Shown here piece by piece: positions 14,391 through 21,554 of a stretch of DNA of 23,759 bases. Position 1 is the first letter of the stretch. Every line of letters starts with the position of its first letter. Origin of the DNA: Serratia sp. DD3 (lineage in GTDB: Bacteria; Pseudomonadota; Gammaproteobacteria; Enterobacterales; Enterobacteriaceae); contig NZ_AYKS02000078.1 in NCBI RefSeq assembly GCF_000496755.2, positions 1 to 23,759 of the forward strand. Direction: 5' to 3'. A program made the translations under genes and the position numbers. The notes under the pieces were generated by a model that was given only the letters and a program-made list of their open reading frames with translations, searched no databases and had not been told where the DNA came from.

Positions 14391-15086
14391 ATGAAAATAA
14401 AGTTATTAACTTTAATGGTAGCTTCTGTCGTGAGTGTCCAGGCCATGGCAATGAGTATCGACTTAAGACATGAATGGATGGATACCGGCAAAGGTGATCA
14501 TAAAGATCGCATGCTAGTTTCGCACCGTTTTGCTAACGGTTTTGGTTTCTCTTTAGAAGGGAAATGGAAACAGGATTCCTCAGATACCACGCCGAATAAA
14601 CCTTTCAACGAAACAGTGAGTAATGGTACTGAAGCGGTAGTAAGTTATCAGTTTAACGTAAACGATAGCTTGAGTTTGCAACCCGGGTTCTCTATGGACT
14701 CTACTAGCAGTAGCAATGGTTATCGCCCTTACTTGCGTGCACAGTATAACTTGACCAAAGAGCTGTATGTTGCAGCCAGATATCGTTATGAATATAAACG
14801 TACCCCATCAAAGGGTTCTGACTATGATGCAAAAACCAATCAAGGTGATTTTTGGATAGGTTATACTTTCCTTAATGATTGGCAGGTTGAATATAATTTT
14901 CTTTATAAAAGCAGTAACCAAGTCATCTTTGATAATGATAAAAACGATTACGAGCATAATGTAAAATTGGCGTACAAATGGGATAAAAACTGGAAGCCCT
15001 ATATCGAAGTGGGTAACGTCAAGCAAGATAGCTACAATGATAATCGCCAAACACGTTACCGCGTTGGGGTCTCTTATAGCTGGTAA
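14391..15086 (+). CDS. kdgM: KdgM-family oligogalacturonide outer-membrane channel
   Basis: This 231-residue porin has a signal peptide (MKIKLLTLMVASVVSVQAMA, cleavage ~20/21). The mature start MSIDLRHEW is the family hallmark, close to the VSIDLRHE of Dickeya KdgM. Alternating beta-strands run to the C-terminal aromatic strand YRVGVSYSW. KdgM forms small monomeric, anion-selective channels letting oligogalacturonides cross the outer membrane. It follows togB by 266 bases in the same direction. No good KdgR box is visible directly upstream; a TATAAT at 14363-14368 is too close to the start to be certain. It may depend on read-through from the tog promoter past the hairpin at 14187. Ribosome site TAAGGA. 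Confidence 0.9.
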   Translation: MKIKLLTLMVASVVSVQAMAMSIDLRHEWMDTGKGDHKDRMLVSHRFANGFGFSLEGKWKQDSSDTTPNKPFNETVSNGTEAVVSYQFNVNDSLSLQPGFSMDSTSSSNGYRPYLRAQYNLTKELYVAARYRYEYKRTPSKGSDYDAKTNQGDFWIGYTFLNDWQVEYNFLYKSSNQVIFDNDKNDYEHNVKLAYKWDKNWKPYIEVGNVKQDSYNDNRQTRYRVGVSYSW

Positions 15087-15155
15087 TGTAGTGGAATCGT
15101 GACCTCGTCACCCTTCAAGCAGTGGGGGAGTGACATGGTCAATTACGAGCAAGAT

Positions 15156-15214
15156 ATGCGGAACGGCAAATTGATCACCGATCAATTTGCCGTCCGGCTA
15201 TTGGCGTTCCGCAT
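15156..15214. repeat. Nested inverted repeats between convergent kdgM and regulator genes
   Basis: An inner pair, ACGGCAAATTGATC (15163-15176) and GATCAATTTGCCGT (15180-15193), is perfect over 14 bases with a three-base loop. An outer pair, ATGCGGAACG (15156-15165) and CGTTCCGCAT (15205-15214), is perfect over 10 bases and shares three bases with the inner left arm. The element sits between two converging genes and would fold on either strand. A bidirectional terminator is plausible, although T-tracts are absent. Confidence 0.6.
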
Positions 15215-15264
15215 CATTAGCACTGAGCTGAAGTGTAAACTGAAGCAAGATTGAGTATCACTAT

Positions 15265-16284
15265 TTAGCAACTACTGCGGCGGCATAACACCGAAGGAAT
15301 CGACCCTTCCGGTTGCCAGTCTTCTTCATTCAAGCGAGCCAAAAGTGCCTTGCCTGCCTGAATACCAATCTCTTTATGGGGGATGGTCATGGTGGTCAAC
15401 GGGGGTTGGCAAACCTGGCTGAACTCCTGATTACCAAAACCGACAATGGCCAATTGCTCTGGCACCTTAATTCTACGTCGCTGGCACTCATATAACGCCC
15501 CGCAAGCCAATTCATCAGCGGCGCAGACCAAGGCATCCAATTCTGGCCAAGCCAGCAAAAATTCCGGCAATTGTTGAGCACCAGTCTGGAAGGTGGCAGG
15601 TTGGGCGGCATTAATTACCCGATGAGGGGAGATATGGTTACGCAGTAATGCCTTATGCCATCCCTGCAAATGCTGTTGGAAAATCCACTGTTCCTGATTG
15701 GCACACAGCAAACCGATATTTTGATAGCCGCTGGCAATGACCGTTTGTGTTAACTGATACATGGCAGCGACATAATCTATCCCAATATTCATGTCGATGG
15801 GGTCGGCACGTATGGCACCGATTTCGACCACCGGAATATTGGCGCTTCTCAATGCTTGGCGGGTATTGGGCGAATGTTCAACGCTCAATAGTACCGCTGC
15901 CGCCAGATTGTAAGAGAGCAGTGTTTCCAATACTTTTTCTTCACGCTCCAGGTGATGTTGGGATTCCGCCAGCATGATCTGGTAACCCGCTGGTTGTAAC
16001 ACTTGCTGCAAGCCAGCAAACATATCGGCACAACCGGATTCGGAGAAACTCGGTACCACCATGGCGATGGTATAGGAAGAGGCAGAGGCTAATGAACTGG
16101 CCGCCAGATTGGGTAAATAGCCTAACTCATTGACGGCAGCTTCAATTTTTTCTCTTAATTTATCAGAAACTTGCTCTGGCGAGCGTAACGCACGCGAGAC
16201 CGTCATTGAGCCCACGCCTGCCAATTGTGCTACGTCAGCCAGAGTCACCCGGCCGGTACTACGTCGTTTTCTAACGATCGACAT
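15265..16284 (-). CDS. LacI-family transcriptional regulator (GntR-like)
   Basis: This 339-residue LacI/GalR-family repressor is most like GntR/IdnR. The N-terminal helix-turn-helix is at ~13-35 (VTLADVAQLAGVGSMTVSRA), followed by the hinge helix (NELGYLPNLAASSL). The rest is a periplasmic-binding-protein-like effector domain with YTIAMVVPSFSES, PVVEIGAIRAD and LAIVGFGNQEFS. It is divergent from the PTS/transketolase operon, and two matching operators lie in the shared 296-base gap, so it most likely represses that operon and itself. The inducer is probably the PTS sugar or its phosphate. Start ATG 16284 has AGGA eight bases upstream. The same regulator-PTS-split transketolase arrangement occurs in Salmonella (STM2340-2345 region, from memory). 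Confidence 0.85.
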   Translation of the reverse strand: MSIVRKRRSTGRVTLADVAQLAGVGSMTVSRALRSPEQVSDKLREKIEAAVNELGYLPNLAASSLASASSYTIAMVVPSFSESGCADMFAGLQQVLQPAGYQIMLAESQHHLEREEKVLETLLSYNLAAAVLLSVEHSPNTRQALRSANIPVVEIGAIRADPIDMNIGIDYVAAMYQLTQTVIASGYQNIGLLCANQEQWIFQQHLQGWHKALLRNHISPHRVINAAQPATFQTGAQQLPEFLLAWPELDALVCAADELACGALYECQRRRIKVPEQLAIVGFGNQEFSQVCQPPLTTMTIPHKEIGIQAGKALLARLNEEDWQPEGSIPSVLCRRSSC

Positions 16285-16444
16285 GCATAATCCTGACTGA
16301 AATCGGTGTATGGCACATTAATAAACTTATGGGTTGAGACGGCACAAGTCTGATGTGCACTGTTGCAACATTGGCACACATTCTACTCGGTTCATCGCCG
16401 GAACGATAAGAAAACTGTGGCAGAGAACCGGCGTCCGATAGATT

Positions 16445-16458
16445 TGATAGCGCTATCA
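16445..16458. promoter_or_regulatory. LacI-family operator O1
   Basis: TGATAGCGCTATCA is a perfect 14-base palindrome with the central CG and the outer TG/CA typical of LacI-family operators. It lies in the gap between the LacI-type regulator and the PTS operon. Confidence 0.75.
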
Positions 16459-16480
16459 CAAATTGAGATAATAGCGTTTT

Positions 16481-16492
16481 GGTAGCGCTATC
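16481..16492. promoter_or_regulatory. LacI-family operator O2
   Basis: GGTAGCGCTATC differs from the O1 core (GATAGCGCTATC) by one base. The centres of the two operators are 35 bases apart, so both could be held by one tetramer or two dimers. O2 directly adjoins the CRP site. Confidence 0.7.
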
Positions 16493-16494
16493 TT

Positions 16495-16510
16495 TGTGAG
16501 GCGCATCACT
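16495..16510 (+). promoter_or_regulatory. CRP site of the PTS operon
   Basis: TGTGAGGCGCATCACT has the form TGTGA-N6-TCACN, nine of ten core bases matching the CRP consensus. It is 70-85 bases upstream of the EIIA start, where CRP would activate the operon; O2 adjoins it so the repressor may compete. Confidence 0.7.
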
Positions 16511-16580
16511 GTTTAACAACCTACGGTTGATTAAGGTTTCACTACTCAGAAGTTTACAGGATAGATAACAAGGAGCGAGT

Positions 16581-17024
16581 GTGCTTAATCAATGGCTAAA
16601 TGCCGACCATATTCAATTATGTGATGAGGTTGCCGACTGGCGGGAAGCCGTCACCTTAAGTGCGCAACCGCTGTTGCAGCGCGGCACTATCACTGATGAC
16701 TACCTGACAGCCATATTCCATCAGTACCAGACGCTGGGGCCCTATTTTGTACTGGCACCAGGTATTGCCATGCCTCATGCCAGACCGGAAGAGGGGGCCA
16801 GAGCACTGGGCCTTTCATTACTGAAAATTAATCAGGGTGTCCGTTTTCATTCAGAAGATAACGATCCTGTATTTATAGTGGTTATGCTTTCGGCTCCGGA
16901 CAGTAGCAGTCATATTGAATTAATTTCATCGTTGGCGGAATTGTTTTCGGACAATGAAGCCATGGCGAAGTTATTTAAGGCGGAAAACAAACAGCAAATT
17001 GAGGATATTATTACCAACTATTAA
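16581..17024 (+). CDS. PTS EIIA component, ascorbate/mannitol-fructose type
   Basis: This 147-residue cytoplasmic phosphotransfer protein has the EIIA (PTS_EIIA_2, UlaC-like) fold. The phospho-accepting histidine is His66 in GIAMPHARPEEG. It takes phosphate from HPr and passes it to EIIB. The start is GTG, with AAGGAGCG six bases upstream and no ATG nearby, so initiation may be modest. It is the first gene of the operon EIIA-EIIB-EIIC-transketolase N-transketolase C, and 161 bases separate it from EIIB, an unusually wide gap for a PTS operon. The sugar is not known; UlaC homologues act in ascorbate uptake, but no ascorbate-degrading genes follow here. Confidence 0.87.
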   Translation: MLNQWLNADHIQLCDEVADWREAVTLSAQPLLQRGTITDDYLTAIFHQYQTLGPYFVLAPGIAMPHARPEEGARALGLSLLKINQGVRFHSEDNDPVFIVVMLSAPDSSSHIELISSLAELFSDNEAMAKLFKAENKQQIEDIITNY

Positions 17025-17185
17025 TATCTGTATGGTGTCATTAAGTTCAATAGTCATAGATACATCTTAATCATTTTAGATGTGGCAGGCTTATATTCTA
17101 AATAATTAAACGTGCATGATCTACAACTAGCATCATACAACTTTAATGGTGTTCAATATTTCAATCAAATTCAATAGGTGAAAAA
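17025..17185 (+). other. Gap between EIIA and EIIB
   Basis: A 161-base AT-rich gap interrupts the PTS operon. It holds a small inverted repeat (ACATCT 17062-17067, AGATGT 17078-17083). No gene is visible on either strand. It may set a different level for EIIA or hold a second promoter, but no clear hexamers can be named. Confidence 0.4.
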
Positions 17186-17467
17186 ATGAAAATTATGGCG
17201 ATTTGTGGTTCTGGGTTGGGCAGCAGCTTTATGGTGGAAATGAATATCAAGAAAGTGCTGAAAAAGATGAATTTTGAGGCCGAAGTTGAGCACTCCGATC
17301 TTTCTTCCGCCACCCCAGGGGCGGCCGATATTTTTGTCATGGCCAAGGATATTGCTGAGAGTGCCAGCGTACCAGCGAGTCAGTTGGTGGTCATCAGCAA
17401 CATTATCGACATCAATGAGCTTGAAGCCAAGTTACGTGCTTACTTCGAAGCCCATTCTCTTATTTAA
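17186..17467 (+). CDS. PTS EIIB component, ascorbate (UlaB) type
   Basis: This 93-residue protein has the EIIB lactose/cellobiose-like fold as in UlaB. The phosphorylated cysteine is Cys7 in the P-loop MAICGSGLGSS, at the expected place near the N-terminus. It carries phosphate from EIIA to the incoming sugar bound by EIIC. ATG 17186 has a weak ribosome site (AGGTGAAAAA). It lies 23 bases before the EIIC start, typical of these systems. Confidence 0.88.
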   Translation: MKIMAICGSGLGSSFMVEMNIKKVLKKMNFEAEVEHSDLSSATPGAADIFVMAKDIAESASVPASQLVVISNIIDINELEAKLRAYFEAHSLI

Positions 17468-17490
17468 CTTAACCCATAGGCGAGGTGGAT

Positions 17491-18870
17491 ATGTTTATCC
17501 AAGAAGCACTTAAGTTTGTGGTTGATATATTAAAAGTGCCAGCAATATTGGTGGGTCTTATTGCTCTAATCGGTCTGTTGGCACAGAAAAAATCCTTCTC
17601 CGATGTGGTAAAAGGGACGATTAAAACCATTTTAGGTTTTATTGTGCTGGGCGGTGGTGCCGGTGTATTGGTGAGTTCACTGAATCCGTTGGGGAATATG
17701 TTTGAGCATGCCTTCAATATTCAAGGGATTATTCCGAATAATGAAGCCATTGTCTCGATAGCATTAGAAAAATATGGTGCCTCAACCGCGCTGATTATGG
17801 CGTTTGGTATGGTGGCCAACATTGTGGTGGCACGTTTTACCCGCTTGAAATATATCTTCCTGACCGGTCACCACACATTCTATATGGCCTGCATGATCGG
17901 CATTATTCTGACAGTGGCGGGTTTTGAAGGGGTACAACTGGTCTTTACCGGGTCGTTGACGTTGGGACTGGTTATGGCGTTTTTCCCGGCGATTGCCCAA
18001 CGTTATATGCGGCGCATCACCGGTAATGACGATATTGCCTTTGGTCACTTTGGCACCTTGGGCTATGTACTGTCTGGTTGGATCGGTTCACGGGTCGGCA
18101 AACACTCTCGCTCTACCGAAGAGATGGATTTGCCGAAGAACCTCAGTTTCCTGCGTGATAGCTCGATCTCTATTTCGATGACCATGATGATTATTTACAT
18201 GATCCTGGCGGTCAGCGCAGGCCAAGCCTATGTAGAAGGGCAACTGAGCGGCGGGCAGAACTATCTGGTGTATTCGATTATTCAGGCAATTACCTTCGCT
18301 GCGGGGGTGTTTATTATCCTGCAAGGGGTGCGGCTGATTCTGGCTGAGATCGTTCCGGCCTTTACCGGTTTCTCTGAAAAACTGGTGCCTAATGCCCGTC
18401 CTGCACTGGATTGCCCAGTGGTCTATCCTTACGCTCCTAATGCGGTCCTGATTGGCTTCCTGTTCAGTTTCCTCGGTGGGTTGGTGGGTTTGTTCCTGCT
18501 TGGGCAAATGAAGATGGTACTGATCCTGCCAGGCGTTGTGCCGCACTTCTTTACCGGTGCCACTGCCGGTGTATTTGGTAATGCGACTGGCGGACGCCGT
18601 GGTGCCATGTTAGGGGCCTTTGCAAATGGTCTGCTGATTACCTTCCTGCCAGTGCTGCTGTTGCCGGTGCTCGGGGCGTTAGGGTTCGCCAATACCACTT
18701 TCTCGGATGCCGACTTTGGGGTCATCGGTATCGTGCTGGGTAATATGGCGCGTTTCTTAAGCAAAGAGATGATTATGGTGGTGATTGTGGCCATCTTTGC
18801 CGTACTGGTCGCCCACAATTTCCTGGCTAAGCCAAAAGCGGCGTCAGATACCGAGAGTGCTGATAAGTAA
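17491..18870 (+). CDS. PTS EIIC permease, UlaA/SgaT family
   Basis: This 459-residue membrane permease belongs to the ascorbate-type (UlaA) EIIC family, about the length of E. coli UlaA. About ten to eleven hydrophobic helices are visible. Family features include FSDVVKGTIKTILGFIVLGGGAGVL near the N-terminus, FLTGHHTFYMACM, GHFGTLGYVLSGWIGSRVG and TGATAGVFGNATGGRRGAMLG. It brings a sugar across the inner membrane while EIIB phosphorylates it. I chose ATG 17491 with GAGGTGG just upstream; a GTG two codons earlier is possible. Family members are named for ascorbate, but with a split transketolase next to it the substrate is more likely a ketose or pentitol-type sugar; this is inference. Confidence 0.88.
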   Translation: MFIQEALKFVVDILKVPAILVGLIALIGLLAQKKSFSDVVKGTIKTILGFIVLGGGAGVLVSSLNPLGNMFEHAFNIQGIIPNNEAIVSIALEKYGASTALIMAFGMVANIVVARFTRLKYIFLTGHHTFYMACMIGIILTVAGFEGVQLVFTGSLTLGLVMAFFPAIAQRYMRRITGNDDIAFGHFGTLGYVLSGWIGSRVGKHSRSTEEMDLPKNLSFLRDSSISISMTMMIIYMILAVSAGQAYVEGQLSGGQNYLVYSIIQAITFAAGVFIILQGVRLILAEIVPAFTGFSEKLVPNARPALDCPVVYPYAPNAVLIGFLFSFLGGLVGLFLLGQMKMVLILPGVVPHFFTGATAGVFGNATGGRRGAMLGAFANGLLITFLPVLLLPVLGALGFANTTFSDADFGVIGIVLGNMARFLSKEMIMVVIVAIFAVLVAHNFLAKPKAASDTESADK

Positions 18871-18896
18871 CCGCTGACCGCTTGAGGAATAACGCA

Positions 18897-19730
18897 ATGA
18901 CAGACATTGGAGAATTGCACCGATTAGCTCGGCAGATCCGCCTGGAAACCTTGAAAATGCTCACTGGGCTGGGGTTTGGTCACTACGGTGGCTGTATGTC
19001 GATAGTGGAAACGCTGGCGGTGTTGTATGGCGCGGTGATGCGCATTAACCCTGCGGATCCGGATTGGTCTGGGCGTGACTACTTCGTTTTGTCGAAAGGT
19101 CATGCCGGCCCCACGTTATATAGCATCTTGGCAATTAAGGGTTACTTTCCGCTGGAGCAACTGAAAACGTTGAATCACAACGGTACCCACTTGCCAAGCC
19201 ATCCGGATCGCTTATTGACGCCCGGGGTAGATGCCACCACCGGGTCGCTCGGGCAAGGTGTTTCTATTGCCGCCGGTATGGCACTGTCGCATCAGTTGGC
19301 GGGTCGAGAGAACCGGGTGTTCACTATTCTAGGGGATGGTGAGCTGAATGAAGGGCAGTGCTGGGAAGCATTTCAATTTATTGCCCACCACAACCTGCAT
19401 AATCTGACGCTATTTATCGATTACAACAAACAGCAACTGGATGGTCCACTGGAGGAAGTGATTAAACCCTTTGATCTGGCTGCCAAATTCAGCGCGTTCG
19501 GTTTTGATGTCCAGACTGTTCGCGGGGATGATATTGCGGCGATCTATGATGCGGTGATGCCAGTACGTAGCGGTGAACAGCGGCCGTTGGTGGTGATCCT
19601 CGATAGCATCAAGGGGCAGGGTGTCGCTTATCTGGAGCAGTTGAAAAACTCACACCATTTGCGTTTGACTCCCGAGGTTCAGTTGGAAATCGAAAAGGCG
19701 ATAGCCATCCTGGAGGCCGCTTATGTTTAA
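18897..19730 (+). CDS. Transketolase, N-terminal subunit
   Basis: This 277-residue protein is the TPP-binding (PP) domain of transketolase, encoded as a separate subunit. Conserved parts include GFGHYGGCMS, SKGHAGPTLYSIL, DATTGSLGQGVSIAAGMAL and the TPP motif GDGELNEGQCWEAF followed by LFIDYN. It acts in the cytoplasm with the C-terminal subunit in the next gene, moving two-carbon ketol units between sugar phosphates. Start ATG 18897 has GAGGAA seven bases upstream. It overlaps the next gene by eight bases, so subunits are made together. Split transketolases of this kind often serve special pathways (for example apulose 4-phosphate) rather than the pentose-phosphate pathway. Confidence 0.9.
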   Translation: MTDIGELHRLARQIRLETLKMLTGLGFGHYGGCMSIVETLAVLYGAVMRINPADPDWSGRDYFVLSKGHAGPTLYSILAIKGYFPLEQLKTLNHNGTHLPSHPDRLLTPGVDATTGSLGQGVSIAAGMALSHQLAGRENRVFTILGDGELNEGQCWEAFQFIAHHNLHNLTLFIDYNKQQLDGPLEEVIKPFDLAAKFSAFGFDVQTVRGDDIAAIYDAVMPVRSGEQRPLVVILDSIKGQGVAYLEQLKNSHHLRLTPEVQLEIEKAIAILEAAYV

Positions 19731-20676
19731 TGTCGACCCACAACAGGGCAAAGACAACATAGAAATGCGCAAAGTGTATGCGGGGGTGATGCGCGAACAA
19801 ATGGCCGCGGGCAAGCCGGTGATTGCACTGGAAGCGGATCTGATGAGCTCGATGGCGATGGATAGCGTGCATCACGATTATCCACACCATGTTATCAACT
19901 GCGGGATTATGGAGGCCAATGTGATCGGCGTCGCAGCCGGTTTGTCGCTTACCGGGCGAGTGCCTTTTGTCCATACCTTTAGCGCTTTTGCCAGTCGCCG
20001 CTGTTTCGACCAGCTGTTTATGGCCCTTGATTATCAGCGCAATAACGTCAAGGTGATCGCTTCTGATGCGGGGATTGCTGCCTGCCATAACGGGGGCACC
20101 CATATGTCATTTGAGGATATGGGGACGGTGCGTGGCCTGGCTCATGCGGTGGTGCTGGAAGTAACGGATGCCACCATGTTCCAGGACATTTTACGGCAAC
20201 TGGTTGAGCTGAAAGGGTTCTATTGGGTACGTACTATCCGTAAACAGGCAACGCGTATCTACCAGGAGGGCTCTCGCTTCACCATCGGCAAAGGCAATCT
20301 GCTGCGTGATGGCAATGATATTACCTTGATTGCCAATGGCATCATGGTGGCTGAGGCATTACAGGCGGCGCAGATGCTGGAACGGCAAGGTGTCAGTGCG
20401 GCGGTGATAGATATGTTCACGCTTAAACCGATCGACCGTGACATCATCAAAACCTATGCCGCGAAAACGGGTCGCGTAGTCACTTGTGAAAACCACAGTA
20501 TCCATAATGGCCTCGGCTCGGCAGTCGCCGAAGTCTTGGTGGAAGAGTGCCCAGTGCCAATGCGGCGAGTAGGGGTGAAAGGGCGCTATGGGCAGGTGGG
20601 AACACAGGCATTTCTACAACAGGAGTATGGGCTGACGGCGGAGCATATTGTGGCCGCCGCCAGAGAGTTGTTGTAA
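19723..20676 (+). CDS. Transketolase, C-terminal subunit
   Basis: This 317-residue protein combines the Pyr domain and the C-terminal domain of transketolase. The Glu that activates TPP is Glu64 in CGIMEANVIGVAAG. Other conserved parts are VPFVHTFSAFASRR, NGGTHMSFEDMGTVRG, and in the C-terminal domain TLIANGIMVAEAL and CENHSIHNGLGSAVAEVL. It forms the active enzyme with the N-terminal subunit. ATG 19723 lies inside the end of the preceding gene (eight-base overlap). It is the last gene of the PTS operon, followed by a strong terminator. No aldolase, kinase or isomerase for the PTS product is present, so the transketolase itself may be the main catabolic enzyme. Confidence 0.9.
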   Translation: MFNVDPQQGKDNIEMRKVYAGVMREQMAAGKPVIALEADLMSSMAMDSVHHDYPHHVINCGIMEANVIGVAAGLSLTGRVPFVHTFSAFASRRCFDQLFMALDYQRNNVKVIASDAGIAACHNGGTHMSFEDMGTVRGLAHAVVLEVTDATMFQDILRQLVELKGFYWVRTIRKQATRIYQEGSRFTIGKGNLLRDGNDITLIANGIMVAEALQAAQMLERQGVSAAVIDMFTLKPIDRDIIKTYAAKTGRVVTCENHSIHNGLGSAVAEVLVEECPVPMRRVGVKGRYGQVGTQAFLQQEYGLTAEHIVAAARELL

Positions 20677-20685
20677 GCAGACCAA

Positions 20686-20736
20686 CCAGGGGGTGTCGCT
20701 AGCTGTGTCATTAGCGGTGACACCCCCTGGCTTTTT
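20686..20736 (+). terminator. Strong intrinsic terminator of the PTS-transketolase operon
   Basis: CCAGGGGGTGTC (20686-20697) pairs perfectly with GACACCCCCTGG (20719-20730), with an extra GCTA/TAGC pair inside, and CTTTTT follows at 20731-20736. It is 10 bases after the transketolase stop. On the other strand, downstream of pcaD, there is no T-run, so it works mainly rightward. Confidence 0.9.
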
Positions 20737-20791
20737 GCACTGATACTCGCCATCAATCACCCACACATATTGTCCTACCAGGTGAATGAAC

Positions 20792-21553
20792 TTAGTTATC
20801 CAAGGCGAAGAAGGTTTCCAACTGCTGATTAAATAGTTCCGGACAAGCCAGGTTGGAGATGTGCGACGCCGGCAAAATAGCCAGTTGCGCATCGGCGGCG
20901 TGGCTAACCAGCCATTTGGCATCGGCTACGGTGGTGACGGGATCCTGCTCCCCGGCAATCACCAACATAGGTACGCTCATCTGTGGCACTTCAGCACGCA
21001 GATCGGCTAATGCCAGCGCTTGGCAACAGGCGGCATAACCTGCCGCATTCCCTTGCGCCAAGGCTTGCACCAAGGCAGAACACTGTTGCGGTTGCTGGCG
21101 CAGGAAATCTGGTGAAAACCATCGTTCGGCCGCGGTTGCGGCGATCGGTGCCAAACCTTCCTGACGGACTTGTTGAGCCCGTTGTTGCCAGCCTTCCGTG
21201 CTGCCGATACGCGCGGCGGTATTCGCCACCACTATTTTTTTAAAACGTAGCGGGTGATAGCGGTTTAGCCACAAGCCGGTGAGCCCTCCCATGGAGATCC
21301 CGCAGAAATAAGCACGTTCCACATCCAGCTTATCCAGTAGATCAATCACATCCTGCCCGAGAATATCGAGGGTTAATGGGCTAGCAGGGAGTGGGGTGTC
21401 ACCATGACCACGCTGGTTGTAACTCAGAACGCGGAATGATTTGGCCAACCGCTCGATTTGGGGTTGCCACAGTTCCAGCGTGGTGCCCAGTGAGTTGGAA
21501 AACACCAGCATAGGGGCATCCTGTGGGCCCTGCAGACGATAGTCAATATTCAT
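20792..21553 (-). CDS. pcaD: PcaD, 3-oxoadipate enol-lactonase
   Basis: PcaD is a 253-residue alpha/beta hydrolase that opens 3-oxoadipate enol-lactone to 3-oxoadipate, the step joining the catechol and protocatechuate branches. The nucleophile elbow is Ser87 in FCGISMGGL and the catalytic histidine is His231 (PASHISNLA). The oxyanion-loop region is VFSNSLGTTLELWQP. The start ATG at 21553 lies one base after the pcaF stop (TGAcATG), showing tight coupling. It is the last gene of the leftward pcaI-J-F-D operon. No carboxymuconolactone decarboxylase (pcaC) fusion is present; the length is that of the single-domain form. Confidence 0.9.
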   Translation of the reverse strand: MNIDYRLQGPQDAPMLVFSNSLGTTLELWQPQIERLAKSFRVLSYNQRGHGDTPLPASPLTLDILGQDVIDLLDKLDVERAYFCGISMGGLTGLWLNRYHPLRFKKIVVANTAARIGSTEGWQQRAQQVRQEGLAPIAATAAERWFSPDFLRQQPQQCSALVQALAQGNAAGYAACCQALALADLRAEVPQMSVPMLVIAGEQDPVTTVADAKWLVSHAADAQLAILPASHISNLACPELFNQQLETFFALDN

Positions 21554-21554
21554 G

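Larger units (their letters stand above)
16285..16580. promoter_or_regulatory. Divergent control region of regulator and PTS operon
   Basis: This 296-base gap holds two LacI-type operators and a CRP site, listed separately. No promoter hexamers are convincing; a possible -35 TTGATT is at 16527-16532 with no good -10 at the right distance. The regulator-proximal 150 bases contain short inverted segments (e.g. CCGGAAC/GAACCGG-like) but nothing assignable. Confidence 0.55.

Noticed and set aside
16581..18870. A true L-ascorbate utilisation (ula) operon
   Set aside because: The permease family matches, but no ulaD, ulaE, ulaF or ulaG genes follow; a split transketolase does instead.
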